64,000 nt of DNA from Xylanibacter ruminicola (GTDB lineage: Bacteria > Bacteroidota > Bacteroidia > Bacteroidales > Bacteroidaceae). Shown piece by piece: positions 9,394 through 16,991 of the stretch. The notes below the pieces were generated by a model. The model was not told the DNA's origin, searched no databases, and saw only the letters and a program-made list of their open reading frames with translations. Location of the stretch: positions 124,001-188,000 of the forward strand of contig NZ_FRBD01000002.1 in the NCBI RefSeq assembly GCF_900142525.1, in the 5' to 3' direction. The translations under genes and the position numbers were made by a program. Position 1 is the first letter of the stretch. The number at the start of each line of letters is the position of its first letter.

Positions 9394-9401
9394 CAAAGTT
9401 A
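9394..9401 (-). promoter_or_regulatory. -7 promoter box of the cysteine peptidase gene
   Basis: TAACTTTG on the minus strand ends five bases before the ATG at 9388, leaving almost no leader. It also argues for the shorter start of this gene. Confidence 0.6.
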
Positions 9402-9518
9402 CGAATAAGTGAGTAAAAAGCCAAATTTATTTGAGCTTTTTCGAACGTGAGTAATTTCGGCGAAGCCAAAGTTAATCAAAAATTGTGTTAATTCGCGCGA
9501 TAGGTGCCTATTTTTTTG

Positions 9519-9526
9519 TAACTTTG
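9519..9526 (+). promoter_or_regulatory. -7 promoter box of the deoxynucleoside kinase pair
   Basis: TAACTTTG followed by GCAAC lies 18 bases before the ATG at 9545, which supports that start over an upstream in-frame start at 9485. Confidence 0.7.
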
Positions 9527-9544
9527 CAACCTCATTCAGAAATT

Positions 9545-10174
9545 ATGCATATCGCAGTAGCAGGAAACATAGGTAGTGGCAAGTCAACGCTCACCCGTCT
9601 TTTGGCCAAACATTACGGCTGGGAGCCGAGGTTCGAGTCGGTTGACCATAACCCGTATCTTGAGGATTACTACCGCGATATTCACCGTTGGTCGTTCAAT
9701 ATGGAGGTGTATTTTCTCAAGGAGCGATTCCGCGATCTCATCGCCATCGCCCAGGCCGACCATACCATCATTCAGGATCGTACCATCTACGAGGGTGTTC
9801 ACGTGTTTATGGAGAACAACCGCGACATGGGCAATCTTTCTGAGCGCGATTACGAGACCTACATGGAGCTGTTCGAGCAGATGATGTCGATGGTACGTGT
9901 GCCCGACCTCATGATCTATCTGCGCGCATCGGTGCCCCATCTGGTAAGCAACATCCAGAAGCGTGGGCGCGATTACGAGCAGAGCATGCAGCTGGAGTAC
10001 CTGCAGAACCTGAACCGCCGCTACGACGACTTTGTCTTCAACAAGTACCAGGGTCGCGTTATCACCATCGAGAAAGATGGTCTCGACTTCCTGAACATCC
10101 CTCATGACTTGGCCGGCATCATCGACAAGATCGATGCCGAACTCTTCGGCCTCTTCCCTTTATCTTCCCTTTAA
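9545..10174 (+). CDS. Deoxynucleoside kinase (first of a tandem pair)
   Basis: Protein of 209 residues of the dCK/dGK family, which phosphorylates deoxynucleosides for dNTP salvage. It shows a P-loop (AVAGNIGSGKST), the DRT motif (IIQDRTIYEG) that binds substrate and phosphate, and the RGRDYEQ lid motif. The start at MHIAVAG is chosen because the -7 box lies just upstream and the next gene begins with the same residues. A paralogue follows 23 bases downstream, similar along its whole length; the pair probably arose by tandem duplication and may divide purine and pyrimidine substrates. Confidence 0.88.
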   Translation: MHIAVAGNIGSGKSTLTRLLAKHYGWEPRFESVDHNPYLEDYYRDIHRWSFNMEVYFLKERFRDLIAIAQADHTIIQDRTIYEGVHVFMENNRDMGNLSERDYETYMELFEQMMSMVRVPDLMIYLRASVPHLVSNIQKRGRDYEQSMQLEYLQNLNRRYDDFVFNKYQGRVITIEKDGLDFLNIPHDLAGIIDKIDAELFGLFPLSSL

Positions 10175-10189
10175 CTCCCTTTAACTCCC
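10155..10189 (+). repeat. Short tandem repeats TCCCTTTAAC between the kinase genes
   Basis: TCCC blocks start at 10155, 10166, 10176 and 10186, giving a 10-11 base period. They cover the end of the first kinase gene and the spacer. The unit equals the pyrimidine arm of the 135-base dispersed element. Confidence 0.7.
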
Positions 10190-10197
10190 GTAAAATT

Positions 10198-10818
10198 ATG
10201 CATATCGCAATAGCAGGAAACATAGGTAGTGGCAAGACCACACTCACCAAATTGTTGGCCCACCGTTATGGTTGGATACCACGTTTCGAACCCGTAGATA
10301 ATAACCCCTATCTGGCTGATTTCTACGCAGATATGCCCCGTTGGTCGTTTAATCTTCAGGTGTATTTCCTGAACAAGCGATTCAAGGAGGTGGTCGAGAT
10401 TTCGCAGTCAAAGGATACCATCATCCAGGATCGCACCATCTTTGAGGATGCGCGCATCTTTGCGCCCAATCTGCACGATCAGGGCATGATGAGCGATCGC
10501 GATTTCGACAACTATACCGACCTGTTCGACCTCATGATGTCGCTGGTTAAACTGCCAGATCTCATGATTTACATCCGCTCCAGCATTCCTACGCTGGTGG
10601 CCCAGATCCAGAAGCGCGGTCGCGAGTACGAGCAGACCATGCGCCTGGACTATCTTCAGGGATTGGAGAAGCGTTACGAGGACTGGATTGCCACCTATCG
10701 CGGTCCGCTGATTATCGTCGATGGCGACAACTGCAAGTTCGGCGATCGCCCCGAGGACTTCAAGATGGTTACCGACCTCATTGACCAGAAGCTCTATGGT
10801 CTCTTCCCCATGGAGTAA
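10198..10818 (+). CDS. Deoxynucleoside kinase (second of a tandem pair)
   Basis: Protein of 206 residues aligned end to end with the preceding kinase: P-loop AIAGNIGSGKTT, DRT motif IIQDRTIFED, lid RGREYEQ. The N-terminal nine codons differ from the paralogue at one residue, while the middle and C-terminal segments differ more. Expected reaction: ATP plus deoxynucleoside to deoxynucleoside monophosphate in the cytoplasm. In other bacteria two subunits of this family form a heterodimer, so a heteromeric kinase is possible here. Followed by copy B of the dispersed element. Confidence 0.88.
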   Translation: MHIAIAGNIGSGKTTLTKLLAHRYGWIPRFEPVDNNPYLADFYADMPRWSFNLQVYFLNKRFKEVVEISQSKDTIIQDRTIFEDARIFAPNLHDQGMMSDRDFDNYTDLFDLMMSLVKLPDLMIYIRSSIPTLVAQIQKRGREYEQTMRLDYLQGLEKRYEDWIATYRGPLIIVDGDNCKFGDRPEDFKMVTDLIDQKLYGLFPME

Positions 10819-10821
10819 ATT

Positions 10822-10956
10822 TATGGAATGGAAAGGAATGGAAGAGAAATGAAAGGGAAGTGAAAAGGACAATACTCATGCCCTTTGATGAAATCGCAGA
10901 ACATATGTCCCTTTAACTTCCGAGTGGTCGTAGACCACGATAACTTCCCTTTAACT
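10822..10956 (+). repeat. 135-base dispersed structured element (copy B)
   Basis: Inverted partner of 5153-5287 with three mismatches. The arm at 10856-10871 can pair with 10906-10921 (14 of 16 positions), and GTGGTC/GACCAC (10924-10938) forms a second hairpin. Between the arms a short ORF, MPFDEIAEHMSL, is kept in both copies with one Ala/Val difference. Each copy lies in the same sense as the gene that follows it. Confidence 0.9.
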
Positions 10957-10972
10957 CCCAATTAAAAAAAGT

Positions 10973-12211
10973 ATGATACAAGATTACGAAATAATGGCTC
11001 CTGTTGGCTCGCGCGAATCGCTCGCTGCGGCCATTCAGGCTGGTGCCGATAGCATCTACTTCGGCATTGAGAAGTTAAACATGCGTGCGCATTCGGCATC
11101 TACCTTCACTATCGATGACCTGCGCGAGATAGCCGCCACCTGCGACGAGCACGGCATCAAGAGCTATCTTACCGTCAACACCATCATCTATGGCGAGGAC
11201 ATCCCCCTGATGCACGAGATTATCGATGCCGCCAAGCAGGCCGGCATCTCGGCCGTCATTGCCAGCGATGTGGCTGTGATGACCTATTGTAACCAGGTGG
11301 GGCAGGAGGTTCATCTCAGTACCCAGCTTAACATTTCGAATATCGAGGCGCTGAAGTTCTATGCTCAGTTTGCCGATGTGGTGGTGCTGGCGCGTGAGTT
11401 GAATATGGACCAGGTGGCCGAGATTTTCCGCCAGGTTGAGGAGCAGCACATCTGCGGCCCCAGCGGCCATCAGATACGCATAGAGATGTTCTGTCACGGT
11501 GCCCTCTGCATGGCCATCAGCGGCAAGTGCTACCTTAGTCTGCACGCAGCCAACCGCTCGGCCAATCGTGGCGAGTGTATACAGGTGTGCCGCCGCTCGT
11601 ATACCGCTACCGACAATGAGACGGGCTATCAGCTCGATATCGATAATAAGTACATTATGAGTCCGAAGGACTTGAAGACTGTGCGCTTCATCGATCGCAT
11701 GATGAAGTCGGGCGTGCGTGTATTCAAAATCGAAGGTCGTGCCCGTGGTCCCGAATACGTCTACACCGTTATCCGCTGCTACAAGGAGGCTATTCAGGCA
11801 GTGCTCGACGGCACGTTTACCGAGGAGAAAAAGGACGAGTGGGATGCCCGTCTGGCAACGGTGTTCAACCGCGGTTTCTGGGATGGCTACTATCAAGGCC
11901 AGCTTATGGGCGAGTGGAATAAGCATTACGGCAGCAATGCAACAGAGCGCAAGGTCTACATCGGCAAGGGTGTTAAGTACTTCTCAAAGCTTGGCGTGGC
12001 CGAGTTTACTGTTGAGGCTAACACTTTCAAGGTGGGCGATAAGATGCTGATTACAGGTCCCACAACAGGCGTCATGTATGTAACGGCCGATGAGATACAC
12101 GGCGATAACGGTCCAGTAGAAGTGGCTGAGAAAGGCACTCGCGTGTCGATAGCCGTAACCGATAAAATCCGTCCAAGCGATAAACTCTTTCGCTTAGAAC
12201 CGGTAGAATAA
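10973..12211 (+). CDS. U32-family protein (TrhP/RlhA-like RNA hydroxylation factor)
   Basis: Protein of 412 residues annotated as peptidase U32. Members such as E. coli TrhP (YegQ) and RlhA act in RNA hydroxylation (5-hydroxyuridine in tRNA, hydroxycytidine in 23S rRNA) and carry an iron-sulfur cluster. The family signature EMFCHGALCMAISGKCYLS is present, and cysteines in CIQVCRR complete a probable cluster site. The C-terminal region (about 330-412) is a small beta domain. Despite the family name, peptidase activity is doubtful. A strong hairpin terminator follows immediately after the stop. Confidence 0.82.
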   Translation: MIQDYEIMAPVGSRESLAAAIQAGADSIYFGIEKLNMRAHSASTFTIDDLREIAATCDEHGIKSYLTVNTIIYGEDIPLMHEIIDAAKQAGISAVIASDVAVMTYCNQVGQEVHLSTQLNISNIEALKFYAQFADVVVLARELNMDQVAEIFRQVEEQHICGPSGHQIRIEMFCHGALCMAISGKCYLSLHAANRSANRGECIQVCRRSYTATDNETGYQLDIDNKYIMSPKDLKTVRFIDRMMKSGVRVFKIEGRARGPEYVYTVIRCYKEAIQAVLDGTFTEEKKDEWDARLATVFNRGFWDGYYQGQLMGEWNKHYGSNATERKVYIGKGVKYFSKLGVAEFTVEANTFKVGDKMLITGPTTGVMYVTADEIHGDNGPVEVAEKGTRVSIAVTDKIRPSDKLFRLEPVE

Positions 12212-12242
12212 ATCAGGGGGCGCATCACTGCGCCCCCTGATT
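12211..12242. terminator. Strong hairpin terminator, possibly bidirectional
   Basis: A perfect 14-base stem AATCAGGGGGCGCA pairs across a TCAC loop with 12229-12242. It overlaps the U32 stop codon. It could also stop leftward transcription from the minus-strand promoter box at 12367-12374. Confidence 0.9.
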
Positions 12243-12360
12243 CTTGTGTTTTCACCAACCAATTACTAATCATTACTTTACTAACAAAAACCTATAAATG
12301 TATGAAAAAACTAATTAACTAACCAATCAAATATGCGAATCTAACTATCTATCCTTTTTC
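12211..12360 (-). ncRNA. Candidate small RNA from an orphan leftward promoter
   Basis: A minus-strand -7 box at 12367-12374 would start an RNA near 12360. The only strong stop is the GC-rich hairpin at 12211-12242, giving about 150 bases with no convincing protein. The sequence alone does not prove transcription. Confidence 0.35.
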
Positions 12361-12366
12361 CGAGTG

Positions 12367-12374
12367 CAAAGGTA
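12367..12374 (-). promoter_or_regulatory. Orphan -7 promoter box facing left
   Basis: TACCTTTG on the minus strand followed by CACTCGG. No credible gene lies downstream before the hairpin at 12211-12242. Confidence 0.5.
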
Positions 12375-12487
12375 ACACAATCTCCGCAACCCTACAAATC
12401 CGTTCAACGAACCGCCCGATTTATTCTGCCAACTGTCACATTTCTTTTTTTTAACGCTTTTCTTGGTTCTAATTCAAACTTATTTTC

Positions 12488-12495
12488 TATCTTTG
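12488..12495 (+). promoter_or_regulatory. -7 promoter box of the double-glycine peptide gene
   Basis: TATCTTTG followed by GCAGC, a consensus box, 28 bases before the ATG at 12524. A TTG lies at 12463-12465 near the expected -33 position. Confidence 0.75.
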
Positions 12496-12523
12496 CAGCA
12501 AAAATAACTGTTTAAATATTACA

Positions 12524-12652
12524 ATGATGAAAAAAGAAGTGATTATTGAGCAAGAGGAACTCGACGAAGAGCTGCTTGACTGCGTTGCAGGTGGAGGTAA
12601 GGCTGGTGCGGCAGGTAAGACAGGTAAAGTATCTAAGAAGGTCATAAAATAA
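12524..12652 (+). CDS. Small peptide with double-glycine leader (bacteriocin or signal precursor candidate)
   Basis: Forty-two codons, too short for routine gene finding. The leader part, EELDEELLDCVAGG, fits the double-glycine leader pattern: Leu13 at -12, Leu18 at -7, Val21 at -4 and Gly23-Gly24 at -2/-1. Cleavage after Gly24 would release an 18-residue cationic peptide (GKAGAAGKTGKVSKKVIK) with six lysines and no acidic residue. The leader is acidic, the core basic, as in many exported peptides handled by C39-peptidase ABC transporters. A consensus promoter precedes it and no neighbour overlaps it. No C39 transporter or modification enzyme is in the window, so export must depend on genes elsewhere. 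The exact function is unknown. Confidence 0.65.
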   Translation: MMKKEVIIEQEELDEELLDCVAGGGKAGAAGKTGKVSKKVIK

Positions 12653-12789
12653 TATTGTAGTTGTAGCAGCCAAATCAGGCAGTGCTATCGAGTGACCATC
12701 TGTGATTCAAGTCTTGATTAAAGGGGTTGTAAAATTTATTCGTGCTTATTGAAATATCTTCCTTGCTCCTTGATTTACAGGCTTGTCTT

Positions 12790-12825
12790 AGAAATTTTTC
12801 TAGTAGGCCTACTAGAAAAATTTCT
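12790..12825. repeat. Perfect 36-base palindrome
   Basis: AGAAATTTTTCTAGTAGG is followed directly by its reverse complement, centred between 12807 and 12808, with no loop. It lies 137 bases after the small peptide gene. It may be a terminator-like cruciform or a protein site; there is no U-tract on either side. Confidence 0.85.
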
Positions 12826-12935
12826 TTAACGTAGCCGCAAATTTGTATAGCTTTAACTGTCATGCAAAGGTTCTAAAGCACCTGAAGCCACTAAGCGTTT
12901 TGGAAATTATTTTCAATAAAAATAGAGTTTTTCAA

Positions 12936-13087
12936 GATTAACAGATTAACAGTTTGATATTTGCGATTCGAGAAATATTCAAATTAATAGCCATAATTAT
13001 ATTATACATTTATATATAATATAATTATGAATTCTATTTCTGAAAAAATCCATAAATTCCCCAAAACTAACTGTTAAACTGTTAAAC
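12936..13087. repeat. Concentric inverted repeats, MITE-like
   Basis: Outer arms are two-copy 8-base repeats, GATTAACA twice at 12936-12951 and CTGTTAAA twice at 13071-13086, in inverted orientation. An inner 14-base AT-only stem pairs 12993-13006 with 13015-13028. Both centres fall near 13011. The bases between arms are diverged. Confidence 0.6.
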
Positions 13088-13225
13088 TGCAAAAGTATCA
13101 ACGAGTCTTGTCATGTTGACACACCCTCGATAATATGGGGATTTGTAATCCCCTCGGCATTATAAATGCAGCTGAACTAGTCTAGTGTTCAGAACTAATA
13201 AAACATCTTATTTAAAAATGAAAAA

Positions 13226-13681
13226 ATGAAACAGATTGTTCAATTGAATAGTGGGGCGAAGCTTTCGCCTCACTTCACACTTGGCGAGCTGCCCAAGAGC
13301 AGCAGTCACCCTGAGATATATAATGTACCTACGCACGAGGCAATAGCCAACCTCAAAAACGTGTGCACATGGCTGGAGGCGCTGCGCTCGCGGTATCATG
13401 CCCCCATCATCATCAACTCGGGTTACCGCTCGCCACAACTCAACCGCGTCATCGGCGGGGCGGCTACCTCGAATCACCTCACAGGGTGCGCAGTCGACAT
13501 CCGAGTGATAGGTATGGAGCAACTGATACGCTACGCAGCGATTTTGCTGGAATTTGCCGATGAAACATATCAGGACTTCGACGAATTGCTGGTGAAAAGA
13601 AACAGATTTGGAGCCATTTGGCTGCATTTTGCGGTGCGTTTTCGAGGGAATCGACACAAAGTGTTGTATATCAACGCGTAA
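13226..13681 (+). CDS. M15-family D-Ala-D-Ala carboxypeptidase-like protein
   Basis: Protein of 151 residues with peptidase M15A zinc motifs: NSGYRSPQLN, then His84 and Asp91 in SNHLTGCAVD, and His134 in WLHFAVR. Such enzymes cut peptide bonds in peptidoglycan stem peptides. There is no signal peptide, as in phage endolysins and in the copies scattered through Bacteroidetes accessory regions. It stands alone after the 1-kb spacer rather than next to an amidase or prophage gene. An ATG at 13218 just upstream is out of frame and closes after two codons, so 13226 is the start. Confidence 0.85.
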   Translation: MKQIVQLNSGAKLSPHFTLGELPKSSSHPEIYNVPTHEAIANLKNVCTWLEALRSRYHAPIIINSGYRSPQLNRVIGGAATSNHLTGCAVDIRVIGMEQLIRYAAILLEFADETYQDFDELLVKRNRFGAIWLHFAVRFRGNRHKVLYINA

Positions 13682-13748
13682 CAAAAATGCCCTGAATAAT
13701 TAACGCATTTTAATATGGAATATGTTTGGTGGGATAGGGGATTTTTAT

Positions 13749-13756
13749 TAATTTTG
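13749..13756 (+). promoter_or_regulatory. -7 promoter box of sufE
   Basis: TAATTTTG followed by GCAGG, 20 bases before the sufE ATG. It may also drive nrdD and nrdG, since the gaps after sufE and nrdD are only about 19 bases. Confidence 0.7.
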
Positions 13757-13776
13757 CAGGCAAATTATTCAGTGCT

Positions 13777-14193
13777 ATGACAATAAACGAGATACAAGAC
13801 GAGATTATCGAGGAGTTCAGCGGGTTCGACGACTGGATGGATAAGTATCAGCTGCTCATTGACTTAGGTAACGAGCAGGAACCGCTCGACGATAAGTACA
13901 AGACTGAGCAGAATCTGATAGACGGCTGTCAGAGTCGTGTATGGTTGCAGGCCGACCTGGTGGATGGCAACATCCACTTCAGTGCCGAGAGCGATGCCCT
14001 GATAGTGAAGGGTATTGTGGCCCTGCTGATACGCGTACTGAGCGACCACACGCCACAGGAGATTCTGGATGCCGACCTCTATTTTATCGAGGAGATCGGC
14101 TTGAAGGAGCACTTGTCGCCTACACGCAGCAACGGACTCCTGGCCATGGTAAAACAAATTAAGATGTACGCGCTTGCATTCAGCAAGAAATAA
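13777..14193 (+). CDS. sufE: SufE-type sulfur acceptor protein
   Basis: Protein of 138 residues matching SufE, which takes persulfide sulfur from the cysteine desulfurase SufS and passes it to the SufBCD scaffold for iron-sulfur cluster assembly. The acceptor cysteine is Cys51 in LIDGCQSRVW, and the family block SPTRSNGLLAMV is near the C-terminus. It lies 19 bases upstream of nrdD, whose activase NrdG needs a [4Fe-4S] cluster, so co-transcription makes functional sense. No sufS or sufBCD is visible here. Confidence 0.92.
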   Translation: MTINEIQDEIIEEFSGFDDWMDKYQLLIDLGNEQEPLDDKYKTEQNLIDGCQSRVWLQADLVDGNIHFSAESDALIVKGIVALLIRVLSDHTPQEILDADLYFIEEIGLKEHLSPTRSNGLLAMVKQIKMYALAFSKK

Positions 14194-14212
14194 GAAAAAT
14201 GAATAACGACCT

Positions 14213-16474
14213 ATGATACAGACAGTAGTAAAGCGCGACGGGCGCATTGTTGGATTTAACGAACAGAAGGTGATGGCCGCCATCCGTAAGGCCATGTTGC
14301 ATACTGATAAGGGAGAGGACGAGCGCCTGCTCTACCAGATTACCGACCGCATTACCCAGAAGGGCGACGGTCAGCTAACGGTAGAGGAGATACAAGACCT
14401 GGTGGAGATGGAGCTGATGAAATCGAGCCGTAAAGACGTGGCTCAGAAGTACATCGCTTATCGCAACCAGCGCTCCATAGCCCGTAAGGCCAAGACCCGC
14501 GAGGTGTTCCTCGACATTGTGAACATCAAGAACAATGACGTGACTCGCGAGAACGCCAACATGAATGCCGACACACCTGCCGGCATGATGATGAAATTTG
14601 CCAGCGAGACCACCAAACCGTTTGTTGACGACTACCTGCTCTCGGAGGACAGTCGCAATGCCGTAGAGCACAACTACCTGCACATTCACGACAAAGATTA
14701 CTATCCTACCAAGTCGCTGACCTGTGTGCAGCACCCGCTGGACAACATACTGGAGAACGGATTTACAGCCGGCCACGGTGCATCGCGCGCTGCCAAGCGC
14801 ATTGAGACAGCCAGCGTGCTGGCTTGTATCTCGATGGAGTGCGCACAGAACGAGATGCACGGCGGACAGGCTATTCCGGCCTTCGACTTCTATCTGGCAC
14901 CTTACGTACGCATGAGCTACGTTGAGGAACTGAAAGCACTCGAGGAGCTGAACGGCGAGGATTACAAGGAACTGTACGACGAGCCCCTGATAGACTATCT
15001 GAGGGCACCGCTCGACGGGCTGCAGGGTAAGGATCGTGCCCGTCAGCACGCCATCAACAAGACCGTGGGCCGCGTGCATCAGGCCATGGAGGCGTTTATC
15101 CACAATATGAACACCATTCACTCGCGTGGTGGTAACCAGGTGGTGTTCTCAAGTATCAACTACGGTACCGACACCAGTGCCGAGGGCCGTTGCGTGATGC
15201 GCGAGATACTGCTCTCGACCTACGAGGGCGTGGGTAACGGCGAGACGGCCATCTTCCCCATTCAGATATGGAAGAAGAAGCGCGGTGTGAACTATCTGCC
15301 CGAGGATCGCAACTTCGACCTGTATCAGCTGGCATGCAAGGTAACGGCACGCCGATTCTTCCCCAACTTCCTGAATCTGGATGCTACTTTCAATAAGGAC
15401 GAGGACTGGAAGGCCGACGACCCCAAGCGCTTCGTACACGAAGTGGCTACCATGGGATGCCGCACACGTGTGTTCGAGAACCGATTCGGACCAAAGACCA
15501 GCATCGGTCGTGGTAACCTCTCGTTCTCGACCATCAACATCGTGAAGCTGGCGCTGGAGTGCCGACAGGAAGTGAGCGGCGAAGAACTGACCGACGAGAT
15601 TAAGCAGAAGCGCATTGGCCTCTTTATGGCAAAACTCGACAATATGCTGGAGATTACAGCCAAGCAGCTTGAAGACCGCTTTCAGTTCCAGAAGACCGCC
15701 TTTGCCAAGCAGTTCCCACTGCTGATGCAGAACCTGTGGATAGGTGCCGACAAACTGAAACCCATGGACACCATCGAGAGCGTGATTAATCAGGGTACGC
15801 TGGGTATCGGATTCATCGGACTGGCCGAGTGCCTGGTAGCACTCATCGGCAAGCACCACGGCGAGAGCCAGGAGGCGCAGGAGCTGGGCTTGAAGATAGT
15901 AGGATACATGCGTGAGCGCGCCAACGACTTCTGCGAGCGCTACCACCACAACTACTCGGTGCTGGCAACGCCTGCCGAGGGATTGAGCGGAAAGTTCACC
16001 AAGAAAGACCGCAAGCAGTTTGGCGTGATACCAGGCGTGACCGATCGCGACTACTACACCAACTCGAACCACGTGCCTGTATACTATAAATGCAGTGCCC
16101 GCCACAAGGCAGAGGTTGAGGCGCCCTACCACGATATGACACGCGGTGGACACATCTTCTACGTAGAGATTGACGGCGACGCTACCCACAACCCACAGGT
16201 GATTATGAGTGTGGTTGACATGATGGACCAGCTGAACATGGGCTACGGCAGCGTGAACCACAACCGCAACCGCTGTATGGACTGCGGTTACGAGAATGCC
16301 GACGACCATCTGGAGAAATGTCCAAAGTGCGGTTCGACCAACATCGACAAGCTGCAGCGCATCACCGGCTATCTGGTAGGTACTACCGACCGCTGGAACA
16401 GTGGTAAGCTGGCCGAGTTGAACGACCGTGTGACACACATCGATCACAGCGCACAAGAGCAAGAGTTGTTTTGA
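14213..16474 (+). CDS. nrdD: Anaerobic ribonucleoside-triphosphate reductase
   Basis: Class III ribonucleotide reductase of 753 residues, making dNTPs from NTPs without oxygen by a glycyl radical. The N-terminal 90 residues form an ATP-cone allosteric domain (VVKRDGRIVGFNEQKV). A C-terminal zinc site is visible as CMDC and CPKC, followed by the glycyl radical motif RITGYLVGT about 40 residues from the end. Length is typical. It is followed 19 bases later by its activase nrdG. The gene shows that the organism can make DNA precursors anaerobically. Confidence 0.96.
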   Translation: MIQTVVKRDGRIVGFNEQKVMAAIRKAMLHTDKGEDERLLYQITDRITQKGDGQLTVEEIQDLVEMELMKSSRKDVAQKYIAYRNQRSIARKAKTREVFLDIVNIKNNDVTRENANMNADTPAGMMMKFASETTKPFVDDYLLSEDSRNAVEHNYLHIHDKDYYPTKSLTCVQHPLDNILENGFTAGHGASRAAKRIETASVLACISMECAQNEMHGGQAIPAFDFYLAPYVRMSYVEELKALEELNGEDYKELYDEPLIDYLRAPLDGLQGKDRARQHAINKTVGRVHQAMEAFIHNMNTIHSRGGNQVVFSSINYGTDTSAEGRCVMREILLSTYEGVGNGETAIFPIQIWKKKRGVNYLPEDRNFDLYQLACKVTARRFFPNFLNLDATFNKDEDWKADDPKRFVHEVATMGCRTRVFENRFGPKTSIGRGNLSFSTINIVKLALECRQEVSGEELTDEIKQKRIGLFMAKLDNMLEITAKQLEDRFQFQKTAFAKQFPLLMQNLWIGADKLKPMDTIESVINQGTLGIGFIGLAECLVALIGKHHGESQEAQELGLKIVGYMRERANDFCERYHHNYSVLATPAEGLSGKFTKKDRKQFGVIPGVTDRDYYTNSNHVPVYYKCSARHKAEVEAPYHDMTRGGHIFYVEIDGDATHNPQVIMSVVDMMDQLNMGYGSVNHNRNRCMDCGYENADDHLEKCPKCGSTNIDKLQRITGYLVGTTDRWNSGKLAELNDRVTHIDHSAQEQELF

Positions 16475-16493
16475 TTCCGGCAAATAGATACAA

Positions 16494-16991
16494 ATGATTC
16501 GAGTACTCGATATTCTTGAAGATACAATGGTGGATGGTCCGGGATTCCGGACCTCCATTTATTGTGCAGGGTGCAATCACAAGTGCCCCGGCTGCCATAA
16601 CCCACAGTCGTGGGCATTCGATGGCGGGCACGAGATGACCACCCAGCAAATCCTGAAGATTATCATGGACGACCCTTTTGCCAACGTTACTTTCTCGGGA
16701 GGCGACCCCATGTATCAGGCGGCCGGATTTGCCGAACTGGCACGCGCCATACATGAGCATACGAATAAGGATATTTGGTGCTATACAGGCTTTCAGTTCG
16801 AAAGCCTTATCCAGAGCGATCAGCTAGAGCTGCTAGAGCAGCTAGATGTGCTAGTAGATGGCCCCTTTATCGAAAGACTAAAAGACCCTGACTTGTTGTT
16901 CTGTGGTTCATCGAACCAACGGATCATCGACGTTCAAGCTTCGCTCTACCAAGGAAAGGTAGTGCTATGGCGCGAGAACATAAGCATCTAA
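16494..16991 (+). CDS. nrdG: Anaerobic ribonucleotide reductase activating protein
   Basis: Radical SAM protein of 165 residues that installs the glycyl radical on NrdD. The cluster motif CX3CX2C is Cys27, Cys31 and Cys34 in AGCNHKCPGCHN; the SGGDPM motif binds S-adenosylmethionine. Near codons 111-120 it uses four CTA leucine codons exactly three codons apart, each creating a CTAG, part of the 9-base phased CTAG pattern found at other loci. The 3' end overlaps the convergent phosphatase gene by 27 bases. Confidence 0.95.
   Translation: MIRVLDILEDTMVDGPGFRTSIYCAGCNHKCPGCHNPQSWAFDGGHEMTTQQILKIIMDDPFANVTFSGGDPMYQAAGFAELARAIHEHTNKDIWCYTGFQFESLIQSDQLELLEQLDVLVDGPFIERLKDPDLLFCGSSNQRIIDVQASLYQGKVVLWRENISI
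16824..16854. repeat. CTAG array, 9-base period, inside nrdG
   Basis: CTAG begins at 16824, 16833, 16842 and 16851. Here it is read as CTA-G, giving leucine every third residue (LELLEQLDVL). Confidence 0.85.

Larger units (their letters stand above)
12243..13225. other. Long spacer with a small peptide gene and several inverted repeats
   Basis: This AT-rich region of almost 1 kb holds the orphan promoter at 12367, the double-glycine peptide gene (12524-12652), the palindrome at 12790-12825, concentric inverted repeats at 12936-13087 and a GGGGATT-TGT-AATCCCC hairpin at 13137-13153. I see no tRNA and no longer gene. Confidence 0.8.

Noticed and set aside
9389..9469. 27-residue N-terminal extension of the cysteine peptidase
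   Set aside because: The extension spans the promoter box and would bury the lipoprotein signal, which starts cleanly at 9388.
12653..13200. Short frames such as MDFFRNRIHNYIIYKCII on the minus strand
   Set aside because: Eighteen residues inside AT-rich inverted repeats, although a TACTTTTG box lies at 13090-13097; no family resemblance and no leader motif.
14375..16558. Two long antisense frames opposite nrdD
   Set aside because: They mirror the strongly biased nrdD codons, show no domain, no promoter box and a low-complexity His/Val-rich composition.
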